The translations under genes were made by a program, and so were the position numbers. Source: Pseudobacteroides cellulosolvens ATCC 35603 = DSM 2933 (GTDB lineage: Bacteria; Bacillota; Clostridia; Acetivibrionales; DSM-2933). Taken from it: a stretch of DNA of 64,000 nt. Positions 1-8,022 of this stretch are shown here, in pieces; position 1 is the first letter of the stretch, and each line of letters starts with the position of its first letter. The stretch lies in contig NZ_LGTC01000001.1 in assembly GCF_001262605.1 (NCBI RefSeq), positions 3,919,001 to 3,983,000 of the forward strand. The letters run 5' to 3'. The notes beneath the pieces are model-generated. The model made no database searches, was not told the origin of the DNA, and was given only the letters and a program-made list of their open reading frames with translations.

Positions 1-982
1 ATACTAACATTTCCAAATAGCCCATTAAGCCACTGGTTTCCACTAATCATACCTGTATGACTGGATGCACCTGTAGTGCCCTGAACCGATATGGAGGCTT
101 GTACCATTTGGTTGGTAAATTCCTCACTAAGGTTACTGAGCATGGCCATCCCCTGTGCAAGCTTATAAACCCCCTGATGTATCTGTCCCATCGCATCTTT
201 GCTATATGAGTATCCAACTGATGAAGCGTAGGGATTTACATTTACGAGAATAGATGCTTGACTTAACTTATTTATTGCGTTATATAGTTTTTCCCTATTC
301 TGTATTGCAGTATTATATCTTGCTACATAAGTATCGTAATTGGGTGGATTTTGCTCGACTATTACCGACTGTGCCAATAGATCATCATTTAACTGATTGA
401 TCACCATTATTCCCTGCGAAAGTGTAAATATCCCAGTATGAAGCTGTTCCAGCTTGCCCTGATCAAATACATAGTTTTGGTTTTGCTGCATATTGACAGT
501 TCCCTGATTATTTGGAGCTGGAGTGGCCTGATTATTCGTTGTGTTATTACCGTTTGGTGCTATGTTTACTGAGCTGTTCCCACCAGGATAGATATTTATT
601 GTTCCAGTCCCCTGTCCGGCCTGACCTTGATTAGTTCCCATTTGCATGTTATTAATGTTGGCTTGCGGCAAAGTAGCTTTTGAATAGGGATCTATGCTAA
701 TTAAATCAATAGCTTGATTTATAGTACCAATGGCCTGATTGAGCTTATCTCTATTCTGTACAGCTATAGTATTAAGTTGAGTATTTTTTGATGTATTTTC
801 TTGTGGAGTTTGCTGTCCCGAAGTCTGATCATGCGGCATTTGATTTTGTCCTTGAGTGCCAGGATTTTTATTCATTTCAGAGTGGTTCATAGGTGTAAGA
901 AAAGTATTCCACCCAAATACCCCAGACCTCCGACAATAACCAATATAATAAATACCGCTAAGATCCTGCTAAAAATTTTCAC
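1..982 (-). pseudogene. DPY/LH-repeat membrane-anchored protein, frameshifted and cut by the window edge
   Basis: The frame starts at a GTG (980-982) behind a GAGGAG site at 991-996. It encodes a hydrophobic N-terminal anchor and then stops. Adding one G to the GGGG run (CCCC at 920-923) joins it to a long frame that runs off the window start. The mature part has a Gln/Asn-rich linker and two repeat units. Each unit has an A half ending near a conserved D/N-PY (QNRDKLNQAI..., IDPYS; QNREKLYNAI..., VNPYA) and a B half with a conserved Leu/Ile-His (KLEQLHTGI; AMGQIHQGVYKLAQG). It is a paralogue of the 396-residue protein at 3771-4961. No known family is recognised. An extracytoplasmic location is inferred from the single N-terminal anchor. 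Confidence 0.75.
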
Positions 983-1032
983 ATAACCAACTCCTCAATT
1001 TAATCCTTCATGGTTATTTTTTATCAAAACAT

Positions 1033-1054
1033 AACAATATATACGAATATTGTT
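1033..1054. repeat. 8-bp inverted repeat upstream of the DPY/LH-repeat gene
   Basis: AACAATAT and ATATTGTT flank a 6-nt spacer, 50-70 bp before the GTG start of the gene on the minus strand. It could be an operator or an incidental AT-rich palindrome. The six-copy CTTCAT promoter motif described elsewhere is not present here. Confidence 0.35.
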
Positions 1055-1084
1055 GATTTTCATAGCGAGGAAGTTAAAAATTAG

Positions 1085-1315
1085 CTATTCCGGTTTATTA
1101 AACTTGCTATTCGGGTCCGGTATATAATTTGCTTTAAAATCAGTATATTCAATCGCTTGCATCATTCCTCCTGCCGCATGATGAAGCTCATGGCAGTGCT
1201 GCACCCATCTTCCCGTATTATCTGCTTTAAATGCCACCACGTACTTCTCACCCGGCCTCACAAGAAGTGTATCCTTTGTAAGAACTGCTCCTTTTACCGG
1301 ATTATCAACAATAGT
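1085..1315 (-). pseudogene. C-terminal fragment of a multicopper oxidase
   Basis: The minus-strand frame ends at TAG (1085-1087). It reads ...GRWVQHCHELHHAAGGMMQ..., which carries the HCH-x3-H type-1/type-3 copper ligand block of the last cupredoxin domain of multicopper oxidases. A typical strand (TLLVRPGEKYVVAF) precedes it. Only about 77 residues remain. Directly upstream the frame meets TAA and TAG with no usable start, so this is a truncated remnant; a full enzyme is roughly 450-550 residues. The first half of such a protein is found as a separate fragment at 16971-17126 on the same strand. Confidence 0.85.
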
Positions 1316-1370
1316 TTACTATAGATAACTAAAATACTAATACTAATTTACCACCGATTTTCCCAAGCAT

Positions 1371-1404
1371 TTAAAAAGCGAACCCTAAGATTCGCTTTTT
1401 AAAT
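1371..1404 (-). terminator. Rho-independent terminator after the Met-rich membrane protein gene
   Basis: TTTAAAAAGCGAA pairs with TTCGCTTTTTAAA across an 8-nt loop, with a T run on the minus strand. It follows the stop of the 1428 gene and probably ends the operon that starts near 5186. The symmetrical A/T flanks would allow it to work in both directions. Confidence 0.8.
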
Positions 1405-1427
1405 CAACCCTAACTATAGAACAGGAA

Positions 1428-2132
1428 CTACATCATACCCATTCCGCTCATACTGCCGCTTCCGTTATTCATTGGCATACTTCCTGAGCCGTTCATTCCT
1501 CCCATGTTCATCATGCCACCCATCATACCGCCCATCATGCCCATGTTACCCATACCTTGCTGCATCTGTGAGCCACCCATACCGCCATTCATCATACCCA
1601 TTTGCTGCTGCATCTGATTTAACTGCATCTGCATCTGGTTCAACTGCTGCTGAATTGCCATATTATTATCCTGCATCATGCCGCTGCTCATTCCACTCAT
1701 GTTCATGTTACCCATGTTCATGCTGCCCATATTCATGCTGCCCATACCCATGCCTTGCTGCATACCTTGCTGCTGATGCTGCTGATGAATATTGGCTCCT
1801 TGAGCACCAGTAGTTGATACAAAACCTAAAACCACTACGCTTACAAGGATACCTACAAAGGAGAATACTGCCAATTTTAACCACCCGTTATTATTCATTA
1901 CAAACCCTCCAATTATTTTTTCAATAGCATTGTTTTTATTTGACCCGCTTTCCTCATTTATCTTCTTATCAATAACTTTAGGATTTAACTTCTTATCCAC
2001 AACTTCAGGTTTTTGTTTTTTCTGGTTCACAATAGAATTTATAAAACTCCAAAGAGCAAATCCTGAACCTAAAAATAAAAGACTAAGAAGAATATACATA
2101 TAAATCTGACTTACAGAACCTAAAATACTCAT
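1428..2132 (-). CDS. Membrane protein with a Met/Gly-rich metal-binding-like tail
   Basis: About 234 residues. I chose the ATG at 2132 because an AGAGGTGG site ends just before it; a GTG three codons upstream lies inside that site. There are two hydrophobic segments (about residues 10-30 and 85-107) with a Lys-rich cytoplasmic-type linker between them. A long tail follows, made of MGMGSMNMG-type repeats, Gln/Met heptads and GGM motifs. Methionine clusters of this kind bind Cu(I) or Ag(I) in several periplasmic copper proteins, so copper buffering at the outer face is a reasonable inference; nothing catalytic is visible. The protein at 14473-14799 is a shorter paralogue. This is the last gene of the operon reading from 5137. 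Confidence 0.8.
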   Translation of the reverse strand: MSILGSVSQIYMYILLSLLFLGSGFALWSFINSIVNQKKQKPEVVDKKLNPKVIDKKINEESGSNKNNAIEKIIGGFVMNNNGWLKLAVFSFVGILVSVVVLGFVSTTGAQGANIHQQHQQQGMQQGMGMGSMNMGSMNMGNMNMSGMSSGMMQDNNMAIQQQLNQMQMQLNQMQQQMGMMNGGMGGSQMQQGMGNMGMMGGMMGGMMNMGGMNGSGSMPMNNGSGSMSGMGMM

Positions 2133-2143
2133 TTCCACCACCT

Positions 2144-2503
2144 CTACTTAATCCACACAATTGTGAGTATTATCGCCCCTCCTATAATGAAGGGAAGCAA
2201 AATAAATATTATTGCTGTTGAAAGATAATTAAGCTTATATATTACCGGCGATTGGCCTTGATGGTGCGAATGCATCTCCATCATGTTTTCCTTCATTTGA
2301 CTCTGACCATTTTGGGAACTAAATAAATCATAAATTGTCTTTCCTTCTAAATGCATCTGTTTCATCATATTTCCCATACTTGCATCCATCATTTGAGCTT
2401 TGGGAAGCTTAGGTGAACTCCAAAGAAGAACCAGTGTGATTACTGTTAGACCTGAAAATACAAAGCAAAGCCTCCAAAAGTTAATCCTCTTATTATCAAA
2501 CAT
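2144..2503 (-). CDS. Small two-helix membrane protein with Met/His loop
   Basis: About 119 residues from the ATG at 2503, which has GAGGGGTGA just upstream; a GTG three codons earlier overlaps that site. One membrane helix lies near each end. The loop between them is rich in Met and His (MMDASMGNMMKQMH, MMEMHSHHQ), resembling a metal-binding external loop. The layout matches the gene immediately upstream, so the two are probably tandem duplicates. The start lies inside the end of the upstream gene, suggesting translational coupling. Family unknown; a role in copper handling is inferred from composition and neighbours. Confidence 0.75.
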   Translation of the reverse strand: MFDNKRINFWRLCFVFSGLTVITLVLLWSSPKLPKAQMMDASMGNMMKQMHLEGKTIYDLFSSQNGQSQMKENMMEMHSHHQGQSPVIYKLNYLSTAIIFILLPFIIGGAIILTIVWIK

Positions 2504-2804
2504 TTTTGTCACCCCTCTTAAGACTCCTAACCAGTAAACCTATGATGATGCTAAGTACAATAATTGGGAGTGTCAGTGAAGAAGACATTATAAGAATATT
2601 TTTTAGTGGGCTATGGTTTTCAAGATTCATTGCGACTCCCATCATTGAGTTATTCATAGCACTCATCATACCCATCATAAACTTCATCACTTCAGCTTCG
2701 GTAGGGCCAGGTCTAAAAATCGAAATAACCACTCCAGATGCAAGGAAGAAGAAGAAACTTGCTAAAAACCATATGAAAATCTTAAACCATGTTTTTTGCA
2801 TCAT
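2496..2804 (-). CDS. Small two-helix membrane protein with Met-rich loop
   Basis: 102 residues with a GGAG site upstream of ATG-ATG. The N-terminal helix (about 8-28) is followed by a loop containing FMMGMMSAMNNSMMGVAMN, then a C-terminal helix (about 72-92) and a basic end (RSLKRGDK). Its architecture matches the next gene at 2144. The Met spacing (MM-x-MM) resembles Cu(I) ligand patterns, but no known family is recognised. It lies between the b-type cytochrome gene and its paralogue in one operon. Confidence 0.75.
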   Translation of the reverse strand: MMQKTWFKIFIWFLASFFFFLASGVVISIFRPGPTEAEVMKFMMGMMSAMNNSMMGVAMNLENHSPLKNILIMSSSLTLPIIVLSIIIGLLVRSLKRGDKNV

Positions 2805-2820
2805 CTTTTTCTTCTCCTTA

Positions 2821-3299
2821 CTATAACCTTACCTTTTCCTCAATGGCTTTTTTCTTTGGCCATATCAGTGCATGGCATTTTTTATATATGTGCCAAATTA
2901 CACTTGCAAGAGCTATATATGAAATATATTCATGGATTAAAAGTGCAAATCCCACAGCTCCCATGTCAAACTCATTACATATCCATATCAATGCACCGGT
3001 TATAATTAAAATTAGTGTTGTTATAAAGGTAAACAGCTGATATCCGCTTCGTCCAAAAATAAACCATGCCAGCTTTGATGTATCATTCCTGATGTTTCTG
3101 AACACTTCATAAAACATTGATATAAAAGTTAAAAGAACAAATATTGCTGCTGATATCCTGTGTATATAGTCTGCTGTTCCATAATCAAAATCTAATAGCC
3201 ATCCGTATTTTGCCCAACCATACTGAATCCGCTTATTGCGAGCAGTGCCCATACAATTGCCCATAGCCAATGCATTACAAAATCAAATCTAATACTCAT
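2821..3299 (-). pseudogene. b-type cytochrome (cytochrome b561 / formate dehydrogenase gamma-like), one frameshift
   Basis: Two frames make one protein of about 159 residues. The start is ATG at 3297-3299, behind GGAG, giving MSIRFDFVMHWLWAIVW. The frame then shifts at a GGG run (CCC at 3213-3215). Adding one G gives ...SMVGAKYGWLLDF and continues to the stop at 2821. Four membrane helices carry His in FVMHW, DYIHRIS, LLIHEY and VIWHIY, the pattern of di-heme b561-type or Ni/Fe-hydrogenase/formate-dehydrogenase gamma subunits. It would carry electrons in the membrane to or from a periplasmic-side partner. The start overlaps the stop of the zinc-ribbon gene (ATGA). If the frameshift is real the protein is dead; if it is a base-calling error the gene is intact. 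Confidence 0.8.
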
Positions 3300-3769
3300 A
3301 ACTTATCAGCTCCGCAATTAGGGCAACATTTCCACTTTGCCTTAAGTTCTGCACCGCATGATGCACATTCAGTTATTAATTTCTCACCACAACCGGAGCA
3401 GAACTTGAATCCCTCTGATACTTTAGTTGAACAATTAGGGCAGCTAATACATGCCCTATCACTTGTCTTTAATGTTTCCAACTTTTCAGTTATTTGCTTC
3501 GAGTAATTATGCCTTAAAAACATGAATACTCCAAGTATAACTCCTACAACAGAAATAAATAGAAGAAGTTTTATAAGTAATGACAATATACCTGTTATAC
3601 CTAATCCATATCCGGTGCCAACCACCATACTGCTCCTGAAAATCCCATTATTCATACTGTAGGTCATTATCCATCCTATTACTGTTATCAGCAGCCAAGC
3701 ACCCACTATCGATAAAGCCACTATAACAATTGTCTTCAAAATAGGATCATTTTTTATATTATCATACAT
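3296..3769 (-). CDS. Membrane protein with C-terminal double zinc ribbon
   Basis: About 157 residues from the ATG at 3769, preceded by GGGAGGTG; an in-frame start 12 codons upstream lies before that site. Two membrane helices (about 15-38 and 58-85) are followed by a cytoplasmic-type linker. Two CxxC pairs then form a zinc ribbon (CPNCSTK...CSGCGEK) and two more form a second (CASCGAE...CPNCGAD). The stop overlaps the start of the cytochrome gene. Paralogue of the gene at 14814-15254. Double zinc ribbons usually act in protein or nucleic-acid contacts; the role here is unknown, perhaps metal sensing or assembly. Confidence 0.8.
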   Translation of the reverse strand: MYDNIKNDPILKTIVIVALSIVGAWLLITVIGWIMTYSMNNGIFRSSMVVGTGYGLGITGILSLLIKLLLFISVVGVILGVFMFLRHNYSKQITEKLETLKTSDRACISCPNCSTKVSEGFKFCSGCGEKLITECASCGAELKAKWKCCPNCGADKL

Positions 3770-3770
3770 T

Positions 3771-4961
3771 TTAATTGCACCTCCCTGATTTGAAGTTTTG
3801 GTCAATCTTCTTGGTGGATTTTAACTGACTGAAAATAAATCCAAGGATACTTAGAATTAACACAACAACAAATATAACTAGTACTGTATTAACAATGGTC
3901 TTGATGTTAATATTACTAAACAAACCTCCAAATACCCCTTGTGACATAGCGGTATGACTCATTTGGCCAGCAGTTGTTATATTTGATATATAGGTCTGTG
4001 CTGTATTTGACAATATTATTGACTGCCTTGTTAAGTCATCACTAAGCAGATTCAAAGAAGCTACCCCTTCAGCTAATTTATAAATACTCTGATGAATCTG
4101 ATTCATTCTTTCCTTGTCGTAGACAAGTCCTGAAGATGATATATAGGGATTTATATTAACAAGACTTGCAGCCTCATTAATATAATTTTGAGCCTGTGTC
4201 AATTTAGTTTTATTTTGCACTGTCAAGCTATATTGGTTTGTATAGTATTGAACCAAGTCCTGGGTATTAGTACTTGCATTTTCAGCTTGGCTTACCAATT
4301 GATTTTGAAGTTGATTTAAAAGTGCCATGCCTAATGACATTTTGTATACACCATTATGGAGTTGCTCCATCTTGTTTGCATCGTAGACTGTCCCCATATT
4401 CTGCATAATCACATTATTTTGCTGAGAGGTGGTTGACTGAGTAGATTGATTCGCATCAGCTTGAGGGTAAATATTAACAGTAGTATTGTTTCCTCCTTGA
4501 CCAGAAGCTGTAGGATTAGATTGGGCATTAGCTTTTGTATCACCCTGTGGCATTGGCGTTACCGGGGCTTGAGAGCTATCTTTCATCTGCATATTACCCA
4601 TTTTGTCAGAATTTGAGTCAGATGCATATGGGTCAACTGTCATAAGCCTTATTGCTTCGTTAAGTGCTGTTAATGATTTATTTAAGCTATCTTTATTTTG
4701 TAAAATAGTATTAGCTTGATTTAATCCTGCTGAGTTACCAGATTGCTGGCTGTTATCAGCATTTTGACTCATACCTGTATGGTTCGCCATTGTATCTTTG
4801 CTTGTATCTTTTGACTGGTTTGTATTCTCAGTATTTGCGGTTACTGTTGTATTATTATGACCTGAATGATTAGTAAACAAGGTTATATACCCTATAAACC
4901 CTAGTCCTCCTACAATAATGGTTACTAGAAAAACCACTAAAACACCTCTTAAAAATTTCAT
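3771..4961 (-). CDS. DPY/LH-repeat membrane-anchored protein, intact copy
   Basis: 396 residues, with an AAGGGGTGA site upstream. An N-terminal hydrophobic anchor (about 5-28) is followed by a Ser/Asn/Gln-rich linker and two copies of the repeat. A1 is near 85-118 (LQNKDSLNKSLTALNEAI, VDPYA) and B1 near 193-228 (ANKMEQLHNGVYKMSLG). A2 is near 243-278 (VQNKTKLTQAQNYINEA, INPYI) and B2 near 282-325 (KERMNQIHQSIYKLAEG). A second membrane helix (about 358-380) and a basic tail close the protein. The halves look like helical hairpins. The conserved His after Met-x-x-Leu/Ile and the copper gene context suggest metal binding, which is an inference. The same unit is found at 1-982 and fused to CopA. 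No named family is recognised. Confidence 0.85.
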   Translation of the reverse strand: MKFLRGVLVVFLVTIIVGGLGFIGYITLFTNHSGHNNTTVTANTENTNQSKDTSKDTMANHTGMSQNADNSQQSGNSAGLNQANTILQNKDSLNKSLTALNEAIRLMTVDPYASDSNSDKMGNMQMKDSSQAPVTPMPQGDTKANAQSNPTASGQGGNNTTVNIYPQADANQSTQSTTSQQNNVIMQNMGTVYDANKMEQLHNGVYKMSLGMALLNQLQNQLVSQAENASTNTQDLVQYYTNQYSLTVQNKTKLTQAQNYINEAASLVNINPYISSSGLVYDKERMNQIHQSIYKLAEGVASLNLLSDDLTRQSIILSNTAQTYISNITTAGQMSHTAMSQGVFGGLFSNINIKTIVNTVLVIFVVVLILSILGFIFSQLKSTKKIDQNFKSGRCN

Positions 4962-5035
4962 TCGTGACTCACCCCTTTACTGAATTTCAAATAATAACTC
5001 TTATTTATCATAAATAACCTTGTAATAATTTTTGA

Positions 5036-5137
5036 CTACATCTGCCCAGTCATCATATGATGAACACCAAATGCTGCTGCAGCAATAACCACAATAATAG
5101 CCAGCACAACCAATATTGTTATCATCTTTTTATTCAT
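5036..5137 (-). CDS. 33-residue membrane peptide ending in a His/Met motif
   Basis: A short frame with AAAGGGGG upstream of ATG at 5137. The peptide has a basic start (MNKKM), one hydrophobic helix of about 20 residues, and the tail GVHHMMTGQM. It is the first gene after the regulated promoter at 5186-5220 and precedes the DPY/LH-repeat gene. The HHMM tail resembles a metal ligand cluster. It could be a regulatory or accessory peptide of the copper system. The ribosome site and promoter position support its being real. Confidence 0.65.
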   Translation of the reverse strand: MNKKMITILVVLAIIVVIAAAAFGVHHMMTGQM

Positions 5138-5185
5138 CTAGTTAAGCCCCCTTTCATTTATGGAACGTATTAAGCTTATAAACGA

Positions 5186-5220
5186 ATTATACAAAGTAAA
5201 TATGAAGATTTTATGGAGAT
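5186..5220 (-). promoter_or_regulatory. Promoter with CTnCAT/CTTCAT direct-repeat operator, copy 1
   Basis: On the minus strand this reads CTCCATAAAATCTTCAT, then 10 bp, then TATAAT (5186-5191). The two CAT half-sites are 11 bp apart, the spacing typical of PhoB/OmpR-family tandem sites overlapping the -35 region. It drives the operon from the 33-residue peptide to the Met-rich protein at 1428. Five more copies with the same geometry occur in this window. Confidence 0.8.
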
Positions 5221-5336
5221 TAATGAATACATTCTGGCTATATTGAAACAAAAACGATGGAAAGCCTGTTCCCTGCTTTCTTTTATTCAATATTGATAAC
5301 AGGTCAAATCAATTGTGCAAAACAGAGGTAAATTAT

Positions 5337-5383
5337 AGAGACCCTCTTAATGTTTTCTTAGTAAAAACATCATGAGGGTCTCT
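5337..5383. terminator. Long imperfect hairpin between histidine kinase and copper-region operon
   Basis: AGAGACCCTC pairs with GAGGGTCTCT and the stem continues through ATGTTTT/AAAACAT with few mismatches. It lies 100 bp after the kinase stop and is probably that operon's end. The clear T run lies on the plus-strand side, so its efficiency for minus-strand transcripts is uncertain. Apart from this hairpin and the promoter at 5186-5220, I see nothing else in the 344-bp gap. Confidence 0.6.
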
Positions 5384-5481
5384 TATATTATTTTTTCCTA
5401 CAGCGGTTTTAACATGAAGTTTTATTTTTTTGTATCTACTTTTTTCATAAGAAAGTATAAAATTTAAAAATAAATCAATTT

Positions 5482-6885
5482 TCATTCATCTTGATTTGTT
5501 TCCTTTGGCAGCGAAAGAATAAATTCAGTGCCATAATCTACTCTACTCTGAACCTCAATACGACCTTTATGTGCTTCTGTAATAGCTTTCACAATTGTAA
5601 GCCCGATACCGGAGCCTCCGGTAAGCCTGTTTCGGGATTTATCCGCCCTATAAAATCTTTCAAATATGAATGGCAAGTCCTCTTCAGGTATACCTGGACC
5701 ATTATCCTTAACACTTATTTCAGTAATATCTTCAGCCCCTTTAACACTTATGTTTACAACACCACCTTCAGGTGTATACTTTAAAGCATTTGATACCAGG
5801 TTAATAACTACTTGGCTGATTTTATCCTTGTCCGCAAAAACCTCTTCGCTCTCACCATTAAAAGCAAGCTTGATATCCTTATTTTTAAACTCCGGTTCAA
5901 AATTTAAAACAATTCTATAAATAAGCTCTGATATATCAAAGCTTGTTTTATTTAAAACAAGACTTTCGCTTTCATATCTTGCTAATTTTTCGAGATCTCC
6001 TACCATTTTATTAATTCTGATTATTTCCTCGTGGCAGCTTTTCAGTCGCTCAGCATCAGGCTTCCATATCCCATCAATCATTGCTTCCATATGGCTTTGC
6101 AATGTTGCAAGGGGTGTTCTAAGCTCATGAGCTACATCTGCACCTATCCTTTTTCTCAATACTTCCTGCTTCTCAAGGGTCCCAGCTAAATTATTAATTG
6201 TTGATGTTAGCTGACAAATTTCCTTTGTATTTGACCTTTCCAAAACCCTGTCGGAGAAGTAACCTTTAGCTATTGATTGTGCACTTCTTATTACTCTTGA
6301 TATAGGAGAACTTAGTCTTCTGGCAATTATACTTCCCAATACAAGTGAAAATAACATTGTGAAAATTCCTATTCCTATAAGGAGTTTATTTAATGTATTT
6401 ATGAAAGCAAGGTCATTATCGCTCAGATAGTATGGACCATATGAACCGATTTGGATCTCACCGACCTTAGCAAATCCACTGTTTATAGCATATGGTATCT
6501 CAGTGTATGTTCCCTTCATATGAGGATAACGGCTACTTACATTTTGGGCCATATGCTCTATAATCCTCTGGCACATGCCATTGTTATGGACTGTTGCATC
6601 CCAAATTGCATTTCCATCTTTATCCTTAACCTTTATAATAAGTCCATTTTCAAGTGCTCTTACACCAATAGTCTCTATCATTTCCATATTCCATTTTCCA
6701 TTATCCTGGTACTGATGGCTGATTGACGATATAACATCATTGTTTTTTTGTTCTTGGTTGTGCCTGACATATTCCCTAAAATACTTATCAAGAAACAAGT
6801 TTGTTATAGCCATTATAAGCACCACACTTATAAGTGCAACAAGTGCATACGAAAAGGATAGTTTGACTCTTAAACTATATTTCAC
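5482..6885 (-). CDS. Sensor histidine kinase of the OmpR-type system
   Basis: 467 residues. Two membrane helices (about 10-30 and 166-187) bracket an external sensor domain of about 135 residues. A HAMP segment (188-240), a HisKA dimerisation domain with the phospho-accepting His in DVAHELRTP (about residue 253), and a HATPase domain with N, G1 and G2 boxes (NLVSNALKYTP, DNGPGIP, GGSGIGL) follow. It belongs to the class I kinases paired with OmpR-family regulators and lies directly after its regulator. Given the gene context it is the best candidate sensor for copper or envelope stress in this region. The ligand cannot be read from sequence. Confidence 0.9.
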   Translation of the reverse strand: MKYSLRVKLSFSYALVALISVVLIMAITNLFLDKYFREYVRHNQEQKNNDVISSISHQYQDNGKWNMEMIETIGVRALENGLIIKVKDKDGNAIWDATVHNNGMCQRIIEHMAQNVSSRYPHMKGTYTEIPYAINSGFAKVGEIQIGSYGPYYLSDNDLAFINTLNKLLIGIGIFTMLFSLVLGSIIARRLSSPISRVIRSAQSIAKGYFSDRVLERSNTKEICQLTSTINNLAGTLEKQEVLRKRIGADVAHELRTPLATLQSHMEAMIDGIWKPDAERLKSCHEEIIRINKMVGDLEKLARYESESLVLNKTSFDISELIYRIVLNFEPEFKNKDIKLAFNGESEEVFADKDKISQVVINLVSNALKYTPEGGVVNISVKGAEDITEISVKDNGPGIPEEDLPFIFERFYRADKSRNRLTGGSGIGLTIVKAITEAHKGRIEVQSRVDYGTEFILSLPKETNQDE

Positions 6886-6911
6886 GTTCCCTCCCCCTTT
6901 TTTTCCCTTGT

Positions 6912-7609
6912 TTATTCTCCATCGAATCGATATCCTATGCCATGAACAGTCAAAATATATTTTGGTGATTTAGGGTCAGTTTCTATTTTCTGCCTCAAGT
7001 TTTTAATATGGGTATCTACAGTCCTGTCAAAGCCTTCAAAATCCTCTCCTAATGCTATTGAAATAAGTTCTTCTCTTGTAAAAGTCTTTTTTGGGTATTT
7101 TACTAAAGTCATGAGAATTTTGTATTCATTAGGTGTAAGATTTACTATACTGTTATTTTTTCTCACTTCATATTTCAGATTATCTATTACCAGATCATCA
7201 TTAAATGAAATAATATTCGAAAGAGGTACAGGATCTTCGGATGTTCTCCTTAATACCGCCCAACTCTTGCAACAAGCTGTTTTGGGCTAAAAGGCTTGGT
7301 TATATAATCATCAGCACCAATATCAAGTCCCTTAAGGATATCCTCTTCTTCAACCTTGGCAGTAAGCATTATTATGGGAACCCTTGATTGCTTTCTAATT
7401 ATTTTGCAGATTTCCTCTCCCGACATATCTGGAAGCATTAAATCTAAAACTATTAAAGAAGGGTCTATTCTCTCAAACAAATTAAGTGCCTGGTTACCAT
7501 TGTATGCTTCACAAACCTCATATCCGATATGTTCAAGATAAGACTTTACAACTTCAACAATCTTTTTTTCATCATCAACCACTAAAATCTTTTTCCCACA
7601 GCTAATCAT
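6912..7609 (-). pseudogene. OmpR-family response regulator, one frameshift between receiver and DNA-binding domain
   Basis: The receiver domain starts at ATG 7609, behind GGAGG, and has ILVVDDE, the phosphorylated Asp in VLDLMLPD and the KPF lysine. It then stops after LVARVGRY. Adding one G to the GGG run (CCC at 7259-7261) gives LVARVGAVLRRTSED and continues into the winged-helix domain (LTPNEYKIL..., REELI, RTVDTHIKNLRQK, GIGYRF) to the stop at 6912. The repaired length is 232 residues, standard for the family. It is the likely binder of the tandem CTTCAT operators in this region. As written, only an isolated receiver domain would be made, so whether the shift is real matters for the whole regulon. 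Confidence 0.85.
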
Positions 7610-7681
7610 CTCATCAACCTCCAAGGAATATTTCGTAACATATACATTAAAAGTGAATATTTCTTTACACTTGTCTAAAGC

Positions 7682-7715
7682 AAGCCCTATTAAATAAAAA
7701 CAAAGCCCTATTAAA
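7682..7715. repeat. Two 13-bp direct repeats, 21-bp period, upstream of the OmpR-type regulator gene
   Basis: AAGCCCTATTAAA occurs at 7682-7694 and 7703-7715. The spacing of two helical turns, 73-106 bp before the regulator start, suits an operator bound on one DNA face. The motif differs from the CTTCAT operator, so another regulator or autoregulation by a different site is possible. Confidence 0.5.
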
Positions 7716-7754
7716 CAGATACCGGACTGTAAAGCTTTACAGTTTGGTATCTGT
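7715..7754 (-). terminator. 20-bp stem hairpin after copZ
   Basis: ACAGATACCGGACTGTAAAG and CTTTACAGTTTGGTATCTGT pair along their full length, allowing two G-U pairs, with almost no loop. It lies 33 bp after the copZ stop and separates the copper pump operon from the regulator operon. There is no strong T run, so it may act as a processing or mRNA-stabilising element as well as a terminator. Confidence 0.6.
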
Positions 7755-7786
7755 AATTAAGGAGCTTTCATTACTAAGGGATATTG

Positions 7787-7999
7787 TTATACGACATCAT
7801 AGCCTTGGTCCTCTATAGTATCCTTTATAATATCAACATTAACCTTTGCCGGGTCGAATTCTATTGTAACTTTTTTTGATTTCAAATCAACAGTTACGTT
7901 TCCAACGCCATTTAATGCTCCTACGGCTTTCTTAACACTGTTTTCACAATGACTGCAAGACATTCCTTCAACATTTAAGGTTTTCACTTCATTTGCCAT
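7787..7999 (-). CDS. copZ: Copper chaperone CopZ
   Basis: 70 residues, a single heavy-metal-associated domain with the GMSCSHC copper-binding motif near the N terminus and the usual beta-alpha-beta pattern ending in GYDVV. An AGGAGG site precedes the ATG. It carries Cu(I) in the cytosol to the HMA domains of CopA. It follows the CopA gene on the same strand and is probably cotranscribed with it. Confidence 0.95.
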   Translation of the reverse strand: MANEVKTLNVEGMSCSHCENSVKKAVGALNGVGNVTVDLKSKKVTIEFDPAKVNVDIIKDTIEDQGYDVV

Positions 8000-8022
8000 A
8001 ATTAAATCCTCCTGTAGTTATA

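Noticed and set aside
1316-1371. Extension of the multicopper oxidase fragment upstream by frame repair
   Set aside because: No frame gives oxidase-like sequence beyond 1315, so the fragment is truncated and not just frameshifted.
1472-1813. Plus-strand frame opposite the Met-rich gene, rich in Ser, Cys and Tyr
   Set aside because: It is the antisense reading of the Met/Gly repeats; the same artefact appears at 14463-14715.
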